Source: Deltaproteobacteria bacterium (GTDB lineage Bacteria > Desulfobacterota > Desulfuromonadia > Desulfuromonadales > Geopsychrobacteraceae). Taken from it: DNA of 42,595 bases. The stretch is from assembly GCA_024280485.1 (NCBI GenBank), contig JAJRQB010000122.1:1-42595 (forward strand), in the 5' to 3' direction. Both the position numbers and the translations under genes were made by a program. Shown here piece by piece: positions 8,423 through 17,095 of the stretch; the stretch's first letter is position 1, and each line of letters opens with the position of its first letter. Under the pieces are notes generated by a model. That model did not search any database, was not told where the DNA came from, and worked only from the letters and a program-made list of their open reading frames with translations.

Positions 8423-8537
8423 AGGTAAATAAGAAAATCCAATTCCATGCATCTTAAGTTACTGTTAATTGGGCAAAATTCATATTTTTTTGGGGCCTGA
8501 CGGCTTGACTATTGGAGAAGTTAAGGCATTAATTTAT

Positions 8538-8555
8538 TACGACTAAATAGTCGTA
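8538..8555. promoter_or_regulatory. Perfect 18-bp palindrome, operator candidate
   Basis: TACGACTAAATAGTCGTA: 8-bp arms TACGACTA and TAGTCGTA around AA, 50 bp before the regulator ATG. The same half-site recurs in the promoter regions at 9341-9457 and 33621-33645, so it is a candidate binding site of the adjacent LuxR-type regulator (autoregulation). Confidence 0.6.
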
Positions 8556-8604
8556 GTTTATTCTGAGAGAGTTTTGAGGTTGGCAGCTTTGGTTTGGAGG
8601 CATC

Positions 8605-9255
8605 ATGAATCCAGAAAGAGGGGTAGTATTCGTTGCCAAGCAGCACAGTCTGCAAAATGATTTGCTGGTCTGCCATATTGATGAAGTTATTGGGTTGAAA
8701 TGCGTCAGTATTGATGGCTTGGACAATTTTCGTTCTGCCGAGGCGGCCTGTTCTGATCACCTGAAATTAGTTCTTCTTGATTGTCTTGGATTGCAGGATT
8801 CGACGATATTGGAATCTGTCCAGTTCCTCGCTCCAAATGAACCCGGTTCCACGACCTTGGCTTTGATGAATCTAAATGCTGAGACTGCTGTTGAGAAGAG
8901 AGCTCTTGGACTTGGGATACATGGCTTTTTCTATGAGCATGATTCGATAGAGCTTCTCCTTAAGGGGATTAACGCAATTATGTCAGGCGAAGTGTGGATT
9001 ACACGTAAAAAGATGCTTGATTGTTTGACGCGTGAAAAATCGAATTCGCAGTTCATTGTAAGGAAGCAGTCGATACTTACCCGTAGAGAAGAAGAGATTC
9101 TCCGTCTTCTATCTCGTGGTGGCACAAATGATTCGATCGCAGAAGAGCTCTGTATCAGTCCACATACTGTACGAACCCACAATTACAATATTTTCAAGAA
9201 AATTGATGTTCCAAATCGCTTGCAAGCCTCTCTTTGGGCTGCAAAGTATCTTTGA
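8605..9255 (+). CDS. VpsT/CsgD-like LuxR-family transcriptional regulator
   Basis: A 216-residue regulator with an atypical receiver domain (about 5-125) and a LuxR helix-turn-helix (about 152-214: LTRREEEILRLLS, then IAEELCISPHTVRTH and a CsgD-like NIFKKIDVPNR). The receiver lacks the usual acidic pair after beta-1, so phosphorylation is doubtful. Residues 131-134 are WITR, fitting the W-[FLM]-[TS]-R c-di-GMP-binding motif of VpsT with Ile at the variable second position, and at the same numbering as in VpsT. That family switches on matrix polysaccharide genes, which is what follows. The start has TGGAGG four bases upstream. It is probably transcribed separately from the locus it is inferred to control. 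Confidence 0.88.
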   Translation: MNPERGVVFVAKQHSLQNDLLVCHIDEVIGLKCVSIDGLDNFRSAEAACSDHLKLVLLDCLGLQDSTILESVQFLAPNEPGSTTLALMNLNAETAVEKRALGLGIHGFFYEHDSIELLLKGINAIMSGEVWITRKKMLDCLTREKSNSQFIVRKQSILTRREEEILRLLSRGGTNDSIAEELCISPHTVRTHNYNIFKKIDVPNRLQASLWAAKYL

Positions 9256-9340
9256 TTTAACCTCTTGAAACTAAGCATTCATCCCCAACGCTCATCTGTG
9301 GTGTTGTGGCTTGTCCTTTTTTTGCTCAGAAACCCAACTA

Positions 9341-9457
9341 TACGATTAAAGTAGTACATACCTTCCTGCCAAAACCTGTCTCATTAGTACGACTCTTCTG
9401 GCCGTTAAAAATCAAAAAATACGAATAAAAATAAGATTTCCATCTAATTTACGAAGT
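9341..9457 (+). promoter_or_regulatory. Cluster of TACGA half-sites before the polysaccharide operon
   Basis: Four same-strand TACGA motifs in 285 bp: TACGATTAAAGTAGTA at 9341, TACGACTC at 9388, TACGAATAAA at 9420 and TACGAAGT at 9450. The first resembles the whole palindrome at 8538-8555 (TACGAyTAAA...TAGT). Very AT-rich sequence around them would suit a promoter for the operon starting at 9541. No exact -35/-10 pair can be assigned. Confidence 0.45.
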
Positions 9458-9540
9458 GCCTTCCATAAGGTTCATTAAAAGCAAGGCAGTCAACCAAGTT
9501 TTCTAACAGATATAGATACCGCTATTTTTTAGGAGGTGAG

Positions 9541-9900
9541 ATGGCTGGGCAGGAGAACAGACGGTTGATGCGGTTTGATTTAGAAATACCTGTTCGTGTT
9601 GATCATATTTGTCAGATTGGGACAGAGGAAGATGACTTCCTGTTATCCCGTGATTTATCCGGCGATGGCGCTTTTGTTTTCACGAAGAATCCGTTGCCAG
9701 TGAATGCCATGGTCAGGCTGAATCTGATTATGGATATTAAATCATTGGGTGACCCAGCACAGAGGCAGTATTCGCTGATTAAAGTTCAAGGCACTGTCAA
9801 TAGGTCCGAGTCCGCAGGAATGGCTATATGTTTTGGAAATGAATTTAAAATTTCACCAATCGAAGGAAGTATTAAGAAAAAAGGAGATACGAATATTTAA
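9541..9900 (+). CDS. PilZ-domain c-di-GMP-binding protein
   Basis: A 119-residue single PilZ domain. Both c-di-GMP-binding motifs are present: RxxxR as RRLMR near residues 7-11 and (D/N)xSxxG as DLSGDG near 39-44, followed by a beta-barrel pattern. Such proteins change the activity of partner enzymes when c-di-GMP rises. AGGAGG sits five bases before the ATG. It is the first gene of the polysaccharide locus, 56 bp before the priming transferase start, so that transferase or the chain-length machinery are likely targets. Confidence 0.9.
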   Translation: MAGQENRRLMRFDLEIPVRVDHICQIGTEEDDFLLSRDLSGDGAFVFTKNPLPVNAMVRLNLIMDIKSLGDPAQRQYSLIKVQGTVNRSESAGMAICFGNEFKISPIEGSIKKKGDTNI

Positions 9901-9956
9901 ACCGTGATGTTTTGAGGCAGTTGCCTGGCAGGTACGGAATGTTAGAAGGGGGTCTT

Positions 9957-11318
9957 ATGAGTAAAGTTTTAATGCTATTGATCAGTGGTGATTTTTTTAG
10001 CGCTGCATTAATTCACTACCTTGGGCTTCGTTTTCACTACTTATCATCCCTTCATCCTGAAGAGACCCCATCGTTTATTTTATTGCGGATTGCTGTTTTT
10101 GCCTTCGTACTTGTTCTTGTTACATCTCTGGTTGAGCTTTATAATTCACAACGTTCAAAGGATAAGAAGTTTGTTCCTATCCGCATCCTCATTTCTTTAG
10201 CGCTCTCATTTTGTACACTTTCGGTTATCTACTCTCAGTTGCCACAACTTAAGTTGACTCTTGGTGTGATGCTTATTGTGCTCGCAACCTTTGGGTGCTT
10301 GCAGTTGCTGTGGCATCTGTACTGTCCGTTATTGATGAAATTATCTGGAATGACAAAAAGAGTTCTTATTCTGGGTGTCGGACCAATGGCTCAAAAATTA
10401 GAACAATCGATGTCAATGACCGACAATAACTATGTTCTTGCTGGCTATGTTCAGCCTGATGGCGAGGTGGCAGCCGTGCCGGCAATGCAAATACTGACCT
10501 CCTTGGATGGCATGTTGGATACTGCTGTTCGAGAGAATGTGAAAAAAATAGTTATTTCTCTGAGTGAGCGTCGTGGAGTTTTACCCGTAAAGGAATTGCT
10601 ACAGGCGCGATTTAGCGGCATTGAGGTTGTTGATGCGGCTTCATTTCACGAAGAATTGACAGGCACCCTGCTGGTAAAGAATGTCAACCCGGGTTGGTTC
10701 ATCTATTCCGGGGGGTTTTGTCTGAATGACTTTAAACGATCAGTAAAAAGGCTGAATGACATTGTCTTGTCATCAATCGGGATTTTGCTGATTTCACCAT
10801 TACTACCCTTGATCGCATTGGCCATTAAATTAGGTTCGCCCGGCAAGGTACTTTTCCGCCAAGTGCGCTTAGGCGTAAATGAACGCGAGTTTTGTATCTA
10901 CAAGTTTCGAACCATGCGTCAGGACGCCGAGAGAGATACGGGAGCCGTATGGTCGCAGGAGAATGATCCGAGAATTACCGGAGTAGGTAAGTTTTTACGT
11001 AAATCTCGGTTAGATGAAATACCTCAACTTTTCAATGTACTCAAGGGGGATATGGCATTGGTTGGACCGAGGCCGGAGCGGCCTGAATTTGTATCGAAAT
11101 TAAAGGAAGAAATTCCCTATTATTCCAAGCGTCATACCATGAAACCGGGAGTCACCGGTTGGGCCCAGGTCAAATACCCTTATGGCGCGTCCATCGAGGA
11201 TGCACATGAAAAACTCAAATACGATCTGTACTACATCAAACACTACTCTTTATCGCATGATTTTCTGATCGCTCTGGAGACGGTCAAGGTTGTTCTGTTT
11301 GGTAGGGGAGGAAGATAG
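9957..11318 (+). CDS. Priming sugar-phosphate transferase (EpsB-like, exosortase-A-associated type)
   Basis: A 453-residue polyisoprenyl-phosphate hexose-1-phosphate transferase that starts repeat-unit assembly at the inner membrane. Several hydrophobic segments in the first 130 residues lead to a Rossmann-like middle part (ILGVGPMAQKLE) and a C-terminal bacterial sugar transferase domain. Typical motifs are seen: KRLNDI before the membrane re-entrant helix, KFRTMRQDAE, PRITGVGKFLRKSRLDEIP, ALVGPRPERPE and PGVTGWAQVKY. The ATG at 9957 with AGAAGGGGG upstream is preferred over a TTG at 9912 or ATG at 9939. The export gene follows after three bases. Confidence 0.92.
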   Translation: MSKVLMLLISGDFFSAALIHYLGLRFHYLSSLHPEETPSFILLRIAVFAFVLVLVTSLVELYNSQRSKDKKFVPIRILISLALSFCTLSVIYSQLPQLKLTLGVMLIVLATFGCLQLLWHLYCPLLMKLSGMTKRVLILGVGPMAQKLEQSMSMTDNNYVLAGYVQPDGEVAAVPAMQILTSLDGMLDTAVRENVKKIVISLSERRGVLPVKELLQARFSGIEVVDAASFHEELTGTLLVKNVNPGWFIYSGGFCLNDFKRSVKRLNDIVLSSIGILLISPLLPLIALAIKLGSPGKVLFRQVRLGVNEREFCIYKFRTMRQDAERDTGAVWSQENDPRITGVGKFLRKSRLDEIPQLFNVLKGDMALVGPRPERPEFVSKLKEEIPYYSKRHTMKPGVTGWAQVKYPYGASIEDAHEKLKYDLYYIKHYSLSHDFLIALETVKVVLFGRGGR

Positions 11319-11321
11319 AAA

Positions 11322-12125
11322 ATGAAACTCTTTGTTGCGGCTATTTCTGTACTGTTGAGCTTTTGTTACCCAGTCCTTGCTGGCGATTACATCATTGGTG
11401 ACGGTGATGTTCTTCAGGTTTCAGTCTGGGGCGTACCTGAGTTAAGCGTCCAGGTCGTTGTCAGGCCTGACGGGAAAATCACGCTGCCAGCATCAGGGGA
11501 TGTTGTTGCGACGGGAATGACTCCCGAAATACTAGGCCAGCAGATCAAAACTCTTCTCGGGAAATTTGTTAAGGAACCAGTTGTAACCTTAACCGTTGTT
11601 GAGGTGACGAATAACAAAGTTTATGTGGCAGGTGGGGGGGTGCCTTCGCGAGTTGTCAATCTGGCTGGGCGGACCACGCTCTTTCGGTTCCTTTGTAATA
11701 TTGAAAATTTTGAAAATGCAGATTTGTTTGAATCTTATTTACTACGTAAGGGGAAGCGGATGTTTGCTAACTTTTATGCGCTTCTGATCAAGGGAGACAT
11801 GTCTAAGGACTTGAACCTTGAACCAGAGGATATCTTGTATATCCCTAGTAACGAAACCAAAAAAATATATGTAGTCGGTGCGGTTAAGGAACCAATGTCC
11901 ATCCCCTATCGCGAAGAGATGAAGGTGCTCGATGCGATCCTCTCTGCGGGTGGATTTGATGAGTATGCAAAGGAAAATGATGTGTCGATTGTTCGAAAAA
12001 ACGAGAAGAAAATCAGAGTAAAAATTAATGATTTGATTGAGGGTAAAGATTTCAACCAAAACATTGAGTTGTTGCCAGGTGATTATGTAGTTATATCGGA
12101 AAGTTTTTTTGATGGGCAATTATAA
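11322..12125 (+). CDS. Polysaccharide export protein (Wza/BexD-like, TIGR03027 type)
   Basis: A 267-residue periplasmic/outer-membrane export protein. The signal peptide ends near CYPVLA-GD; no lipobox is apparent. A Poly_export domain (about 22-100: YIIGDGDVLQVSVWG, VRPDGKITLP) is followed by two SLBB-like units (about 100-165 and 184-260: IYVVGAVKEPMSIP, AGGFDEYA, LLPGDYVVI). The short length and VVISESFF ending resemble the version found in exosortase-A gene clusters. It lies between the priming transferase and the Wzz-like protein, with which it would form the secretion channel. Confidence 0.9.
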   Translation: MKLFVAAISVLLSFCYPVLAGDYIIGDGDVLQVSVWGVPELSVQVVVRPDGKITLPASGDVVATGMTPEILGQQIKTLLGKFVKEPVVTLTVVEVTNNKVYVAGGGVPSRVVNLAGRTTLFRFLCNIENFENADLFESYLLRKGKRMFANFYALLIKGDMSKDLNLEPEDILYIPSNETKKIYVVGAVKEPMSIPYREEMKVLDAILSAGGFDEYAKENDVSIVRKNEKKIRVKINDLIEGKDFNQNIELLPGDYVVISESFFDGQL

Positions 12126-12143
12126 TTTATTTTAGGACTTCAT

Positions 12144-13655
12144 ATGTATAAAAAACAAAATGAATTATTTAAATATATCAATATCATTTTCAGAAGAAGA
12201 TACGTATTTATATCTGTGTCACTTATTGTCATGACTTTAATGACTATTTATGCGTACCGTATGCCTAAAATGTACAGAGCAGATAGTACTGTATTAATTG
12301 AAAAAAGTATAATCGATAATCTAGTCAAGGGCATTGCTGTAAAAGTTGATATTAATGATAGAGTTAAGGTTATGAAGTATGCACTTTTAAGCAGGGAATT
12401 AATATCAAAAGTTCTTGAAAATATTAAACATAAAGTATTAAAAGATAAAGAAATTAAAATACAGAAATACGTCAATGAACTGCAGACTCGAACAAAGATT
12501 GATATTAATAGAGGGGACTTGTTCATAGTCTCTATTGAGGATAACGATCCAGCTTTTGCTCAGAAATATATAAATACTCTTGTTAGAACTTATGTCGAAG
12601 AAAATATTTCCTCAAAGAGAGAAAATACTTACGGAGCAAGTAGATTTTTAGAAGGGCAATTACAGATTTTTAAATCAAAATTGGACAAAGCAGAAAATGC
12701 GATTATCGATTTCCGTCGGAAACAGGGTGTTTATTTTTCAACGGACGAAGCCGTCGACCTTAAAGAAATCAAGGATTTCATGCGTGAAATTGAGGAGATT
12801 GAGCTTAATATTAATTCCATCGAAGCGCGTAGGGAACGTTTGCAGACTCAGTTAGCATCCCTTTCTCCAACGGTGGATATTTTAAGTAACGCCTTAGGAG
12901 TCAACAGCCTTGTAGCGCTTGAAAAGCGTCTGAGTATCCTCCGGTTAAGCTATACAGAAAATTACCCAGAAGTCGTCAGGCTTAGCTCCGAACTGCAAAA
13001 TTTGAAGTATCAGGCGATTAACGAGAACCGTGATGTCGATGCCCAGACGACAATGCTGACCTCCGTCAATCCTCTATATCAGGAGTTACAGCAGCAGGTG
13101 TTCGAAGTAGAAGCTGAACTGAGCTCTCTGGGTGCCAAAAAACAAAATCTCGAAAGAAGGGTGATCCAGAGGGAAACCGAACTACGAGATGTCCCTGAGA
13201 ATAAAAAAGAATTAGGCATTCTTGTTCAGGAGCGTGATTCTTACCGCCAGATCTATCAGGAACTGTTAGGTCGTATGGGCCAGTCTGAGGTTTCCAATCA
13301 GGTTGAGATAGCTGATAAGGCGGATACCTTTCGTATTGTTGACCCCGCGATTTTTCCAAAGACACCCATTTCTCCCAATATGGTCAGGATGATTCTTGTG
13401 GCTATTGCAGCAGGGCTCGGCTGTGGTTTGGGGATGGTTCTTCTTTTAGACAATTTTGATTTAAAAATCAAGGATTCCGGACATCTAGAGGCGCTGGGTG
13501 TCGAAGTTTTGGCAGTTATCCCCAGCATCGCCAGTTTACAAAAAACGGATGCGGGCAGGCGTCTAGATTACGTCATTTATAGTGTCAGCGGGGTCTATTG
13601 TTCAGGGTTTTTCGGCTTGTTATTTTACGAATATATGAACCATTTTCAGAGGTAA
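12144..13655 (+). CDS. Chain-length determinant protein, Wzz/GumC type (exosortase-A-associated)
   Basis: A 503-residue inner-membrane co-polymerase. An N-terminal membrane segment (about 23-42) is followed by the Wzz domain, a long periplasmic coiled coil (about 170-385) and a second membrane segment (about 413-435: MILVAIAAGLGCGLGMVLLL). A GNVR-like stretch (RDSYRQIYQELLGRM) precedes the last segment. There is no fused kinase; a separate tyrosine kinase follows. A third hydrophobic segment near the C-terminus (about 478-495) is unusual for simple Wzz proteins but known in this subfamily. The first 600 bp are notably AT-rich. Confidence 0.9.
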   Translation: MYKKQNELFKYINIIFRRRYVFISVSLIVMTLMTIYAYRMPKMYRADSTVLIEKSIIDNLVKGIAVKVDINDRVKVMKYALLSRELISKVLENIKHKVLKDKEIKIQKYVNELQTRTKIDINRGDLFIVSIEDNDPAFAQKYINTLVRTYVEENISSKRENTYGASRFLEGQLQIFKSKLDKAENAIIDFRRKQGVYFSTDEAVDLKEIKDFMREIEEIELNINSIEARRERLQTQLASLSPTVDILSNALGVNSLVALEKRLSILRLSYTENYPEVVRLSSELQNLKYQAINENRDVDAQTTMLTSVNPLYQELQQQVFEVEAELSSLGAKKQNLERRVIQRETELRDVPENKKELGILVQERDSYRQIYQELLGRMGQSEVSNQVEIADKADTFRIVDPAIFPKTPISPNMVRMILVAIAAGLGCGLGMVLLLDNFDLKIKDSGHLEALGVEVLAVIPSIASLQKTDAGRRLDYVIYSVSGVYCSGFFGLLFYEYMNHFQR

Positions 13656-13695
13656 CTTTTGTGCGAAAGATGAGTCTATCACATAGGGGAGACAC

Positions 13696-14490
13696 ATGAG
13701 TCGTATCGAGAAAGCCCTTGAGAGAGCAGCACAGTTAAAAATGGTAGAGGGTTCTGGCAAGTCCGTTCTTCCTGATGTCACCGGGACAGGGCTGGAGTGT
13801 TTGCTCGAAGTTGAACCTCTTGAGGTCAACAACCCGATGTTGCTCTCATCTGGAGAGACCAGTGCTGCTGTCAATGAGGAATACAACCGGCTCCGTTCCC
13901 TCATCGTCAAGTTATCCAAGGGGGATGCCTTCCGCAATGCCCTGCTGGTCACCAGCACGGTCAGCGATGAAGGCAAGACTTTGACGGCTCTTAACCTGTC
14001 TATTGCCTTAGCTCGTGAATATGACCATACGGTTTTGCTGGTTGATAGTGACCTACGGCGGCCTTCGGTTCACAGATACCTTGGTATTCAGCCCGAGGTT
14101 GGTCTGATTCAATGCCTTAGGGGGGAAGCCTCCTTGAGTAGCGCGTTGATAAAAACAGGAATAGGGAAGTTGGTGGTATTGCCTGCAGGTGGAACGGTCA
14201 ATGACCCTGTTGACATTCTTTCCTCTAATCGAATGAAGGAAATTGTTCACGAATTGAAAAATCGTTACCCTGACAGGTTCGTCATCTTTGATTCCCCTCC
14301 GGCACTGAGTTTTGCTGATGCACAGGTTCTCGCAAATATCGTCGACGGAACCATATTTGTGGTCAGGGAAGGGGTGGTCAATGGAAAACAGCTCCAGAAA
14401 ACTCTTGATTATTTTAATAATAATAACTTGTTAGGAGTTGTCTTTAATGACGCTGATATCCCTGCGTCAGAAATGTATTCCTATTATTAG
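13696..14490 (+). CDS. Tyrosine autokinase (CpsD/BY-kinase type, exosortase-A-associated)
   Basis: A 264-residue cytoplasmic BY-kinase. It starts with MSRIEKALERA, a signature of the exosortase-associated subfamily, and has Walker A in TSTVSDEGKTLT, Walker A' in LLVDSDLRRP and Walker B in FVIFDSPPAL. The C-terminus EMYSYY is a short tyrosine cluster for autophosphorylation. It would regulate polymerisation together with the Wzz-like protein just upstream. AGGGGAG lies before the ATG. Confidence 0.92.
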   Translation: MSRIEKALERAAQLKMVEGSGKSVLPDVTGTGLECLLEVEPLEVNNPMLLSSGETSAAVNEEYNRLRSLIVKLSKGDAFRNALLVTSTVSDEGKTLTALNLSIALAREYDHTVLLVDSDLRRPSVHRYLGIQPEVGLIQCLRGEASLSSALIKTGIGKLVVLPAGGTVNDPVDILSSNRMKEIVHELKNRYPDRFVIFDSPPALSFADAQVLANIVDGTIFVVREGVVNGKQLQKTLDYFNNNNLLGVVFNDADIPASEMYSYY

Positions 14491-14512
14491 ATATTTTGGA
14501 GTCACCTATTAT

Positions 14513-15847
14513 ATGAAATATTATGCATTAGTTTTTGGAATAGTTCTATTACTTGTTACTGGCAATTATGCTTTTTCTAAAACCACAATTGAACCTCTAA
14601 TAACTATTAGTGAGGCCTATAATGACAACATTTATTTAAGTGAAAAAGATGTTGATAGCGATTGGGTTACGACTGTATCCCCAGAATTTGTTCTTTATTA
14701 TGATTCGCGAGAGCTCAAAGTCGACCTCGATTATTCTCTTTTATTCAAATATTATGGAAATCATTCAGAGGAGAACGAAAGTAGTTTGCGTGAGGTTCAA
14801 AGGGGGCTGGTGGATGCTTTGTTTTTCCCCAAAAGGGACTTTACCTTGGGCCTACGTGAGGAGATCAGTCGAGTCGTTATTGATGACCGTGTGCAGTCCG
14901 TTACTGAAAATGATTTGGTCAATAAGACAACTCTCTATCATTTTTCTGCCAACCCCCAATACCAGTGGCGTGTTTTATCCACCTTCAGTCTGCTTTTTGG
15001 TTACCAATATGACAATTACGATTATGTCTTGTCCGATGGAGATGACGCAGAATCGCACCTTTACCGTTTGAGCCTTGCCAAAAAGTTTGTAACCGAGACA
15101 GAAGTTAAGATCAATGGCTTTTACGAAGATTATCAAACAGAGACACAGAGTGATTATCAGTTGCAACAGGTATCCGGTGGTCTGATTCAGCGGTTTGGTC
15201 CCAGGTGGCGATTCGACGCTGAAGGAGGGTTTGTTTGGGTAGATTTTGATACTGGTCAGAAGCTCGAAGATTCGATCTGGGCTGCGAATATTACGGGGCG
15301 CGTCGCAAAGAATCTAAAAATTATTCTAGCCACAGATCGCGCGTTTTTTGTTTCTGTAGATGCTGGACTTATAAAACGTACCCAAACCTCAGTCGCACTT
15401 CGCTTCCAAGATGTTTTCAATGTCGAATTGAAGACCGATATCGAGAAAAAGGCCGATATCGTGCTAAGGACCGATAATGAGGAGATTGACGATAATGAGA
15501 AAAAGACTGAAGTCGAGCCGAGGAGCTATCTTGAGCTCAAATCTTATTGGAAGGAAGACCAGTATCTGACAGAAGACAGGATCGATCGATCCTTTGGCGG
15601 CCAGTTGGAGAGCGGAGTCTATCTGTCTCAGAATTCTATTCTGAGCGTAGAAGGGGATATCGGTCAATACAAATTTCTACCCGAAGATGAAGGGGTTTTA
15701 CGCTTTGGTGCTGGTGTTTCACTCGAGTACAGGGGCAAGCGAAAAAGCCTTTCGCTGGCTTACACTTTCAGGAAAAGTAATTCAGATATTGATGAGAACG
15801 ATTATGTCAACAATATCACTACACTAACAGTCAGCCTGAGGTTTTGA
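14513..15847 (+). CDS. Outer-membrane beta-barrel protein (TIGR03016-like, polysaccharide locus)
   Basis: A 444-residue protein with a signal peptide (cleavage near NYAFS-KT), many alternating amphipathic strands, and a C-terminal aromatic ending VSLRF typical of outer-membrane barrels. Position between the tyrosine kinase and the ATPase matches the exosortase-A-associated beta-barrel family. It may provide the outer-membrane exit for the polysaccharide. A charged insertion around residues 305-345 is rich in Asp, Glu and Lys. The ATG at 14513 is chosen because it begins the signal peptide; an upstream ATG at 14438 overlaps the kinase gene. Confidence 0.8.
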   Translation: MKYYALVFGIVLLLVTGNYAFSKTTIEPLITISEAYNDNIYLSEKDVDSDWVTTVSPEFVLYYDSRELKVDLDYSLLFKYYGNHSEENESSLREVQRGLVDALFFPKRDFTLGLREEISRVVIDDRVQSVTENDLVNKTTLYHFSANPQYQWRVLSTFSLLFGYQYDNYDYVLSDGDDAESHLYRLSLAKKFVTETEVKINGFYEDYQTETQSDYQLQQVSGGLIQRFGPRWRFDAEGGFVWVDFDTGQKLEDSIWAANITGRVAKNLKIILATDRAFFVSVDAGLIKRTQTSVALRFQDVFNVELKTDIEKKADIVLRTDNEEIDDNEKKTEVEPRSYLELKSYWKEDQYLTEDRIDRSFGGQLESGVYLSQNSILSVEGDIGQYKFLPEDEGVLRFGAGVSLEYRGKRKSLSLAYTFRKSNSDIDENDYVNNITTLTVSLRF

Positions 15848-15849
15848 AT

Positions 15850-16968
15850 ATGTACACAGAGTTTTTTGGATTTACCGCTAAGCCATTTGAGTTGTTACCC
15901 GACCCCAAGTTTCTGTATCTCAGCGCGGGACATCGGAAGGCACTCAGTTATCTGCGTTACAGCATTCAGGATCGGGTTGGATTCACCCTGCTGACCGGGG
16001 AGATCGGTTCTGGCAAAACAACGCTATTGCGTAACACTATCAAGGAGATTAACGCCAGTACTCCTTTAGCTATGATAACCAACACCTGTGTCGATGCTGT
16101 TCAACTTCTGGCGATGATCAATGAGGACTTCGGTCTGGAGATTTCCGGAAAAGACAAGGTCGCACTGTTGAGAGAATTGAATGATTTTCTGCTCGCTCAA
16201 AGTGGTGCGGGTCTGCTCCCGGTTCTGATTATTGATGAAGCACAAAACCTCTCAGCAGAGGCCCTTGAAGAGGTGAGACTTCTATCTAATCTGGAGGCAG
16301 ACTGTTTCAGACTGCTACAGATTATTCTGGTGGGACAACCCGAGTTGAAAGATGTCATCGCTCATCCCTGTTTACGGCAATTACGTCAGAGGATAAGTGT
16401 TGCCTGTCATCTTGGTCCTCTCAGCCGGGAAGAGATAGAGGATTATGTCTTCCATCGGCTGGATAAGGCAGGCAACCGTGATGGAATCATTTTTGAGGAG
16501 GGAACCTTTGACCTGATTTACGGTTTCAGCGGGGGAATACCGAGACTCGCCAACGTGATCTGTGATTTTTTGTTGCTCTCGGCTTTTGTAGATGAAAAAA
16601 AACACATAAATATGGATTTGGTGCGTGAGGCAGTAACAGAGCTGACTTTGGAGCCTGCTTCTAAAACAAAAATGAAACCTCAAGACACTCAAATCCAGAG
16701 CGTTGCAGTGACTCACTCGCAGTTGGAAGAGCGACTGACCAGGATGGAGAATGAACAAGCCCAGTTCAATTCTTTCCGGTCTGAACGCGCAGCGTTTCAG
16801 GAAAGATTGTCTAGCCAGGGCCGTCTCCTGGAATATCTTATCAATATTCAGCAGAGCCAATTTCGTGAGGTTGGGGAACGTCTGAAGGCGATCACAGCAA
16901 AGTTCGAGAAGGTGTTGCCTAGTCCTTCGGGAGAAATTATCAATTTTGAGGCTCGTAGAAAACCTTGA
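15850..16968 (+). CDS. ExeA-like AAA ATPase (XrtA-associated, TIGR03015 type)
   Basis: A 372-residue ATPase starting MYTEFFGFTAKPFELLPDP, the hallmark of the exosortase-associated family. Walker A is TGEIGSGKTT near residues 50-59 and Walker B LIIDEAQNL near 126-134; a sensor arginine region follows. Residues 290-355 form a helical, probably coiled-coil tail without a peptidoglycan-binding domain. It may energise or organise the envelope export complex. The start is an ATG two bases after the preceding stop. Confidence 0.9.
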   Translation: MYTEFFGFTAKPFELLPDPKFLYLSAGHRKALSYLRYSIQDRVGFTLLTGEIGSGKTTLLRNTIKEINASTPLAMITNTCVDAVQLLAMINEDFGLEISGKDKVALLRELNDFLLAQSGAGLLPVLIIDEAQNLSAEALEEVRLLSNLEADCFRLLQIILVGQPELKDVIAHPCLRQLRQRISVACHLGPLSREEIEDYVFHRLDKAGNRDGIIFEEGTFDLIYGFSGGIPRLANVICDFLLLSAFVDEKKHINMDLVREAVTELTLEPASKTKMKPQDTQIQSVAVTHSQLEERLTRMENEQAQFNSFRSERAAFQERLSSQGRLLEYLINIQQSQFREVGERLKAITAKFEKVLPSPSGEIINFEARRKP

Positions 16969-17095
16969 ACAGAGAAAGTATTTGAGGGTGTGGTTTTGTC
17001 CAAAATTGACAGAGCGTAACAGGCGGATCAGGTTGTTAATTGAGTGCTTAAACGGTGTGGATCTAGGGGCCATTTAACGTCAGGGGGCAGCGTAT

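Larger units (their letters stand above)
8168..8604 (+). promoter_or_regulatory. Long upstream region of the VpsT-like regulator
   Basis: A 437-bp non-coding stretch with two 18-bp operator candidates (8358-8375 and 8538-8555) and a 10-G tract (8413-8422), listed separately. No RNA gene or GEMM-type c-di-GMP riboswitch core is recognisable. The length and repeats suggest an elaborately regulated promoter. Confidence 0.5.

Noticed and set aside
9256-9540. GEMM-type c-di-GMP riboswitch or sigma-54 promoter before the polysaccharide operon
   Set aside because: No GEMM core was seen, and the TGGC...TTGC pair near 9307-9325 has the wrong spacing.
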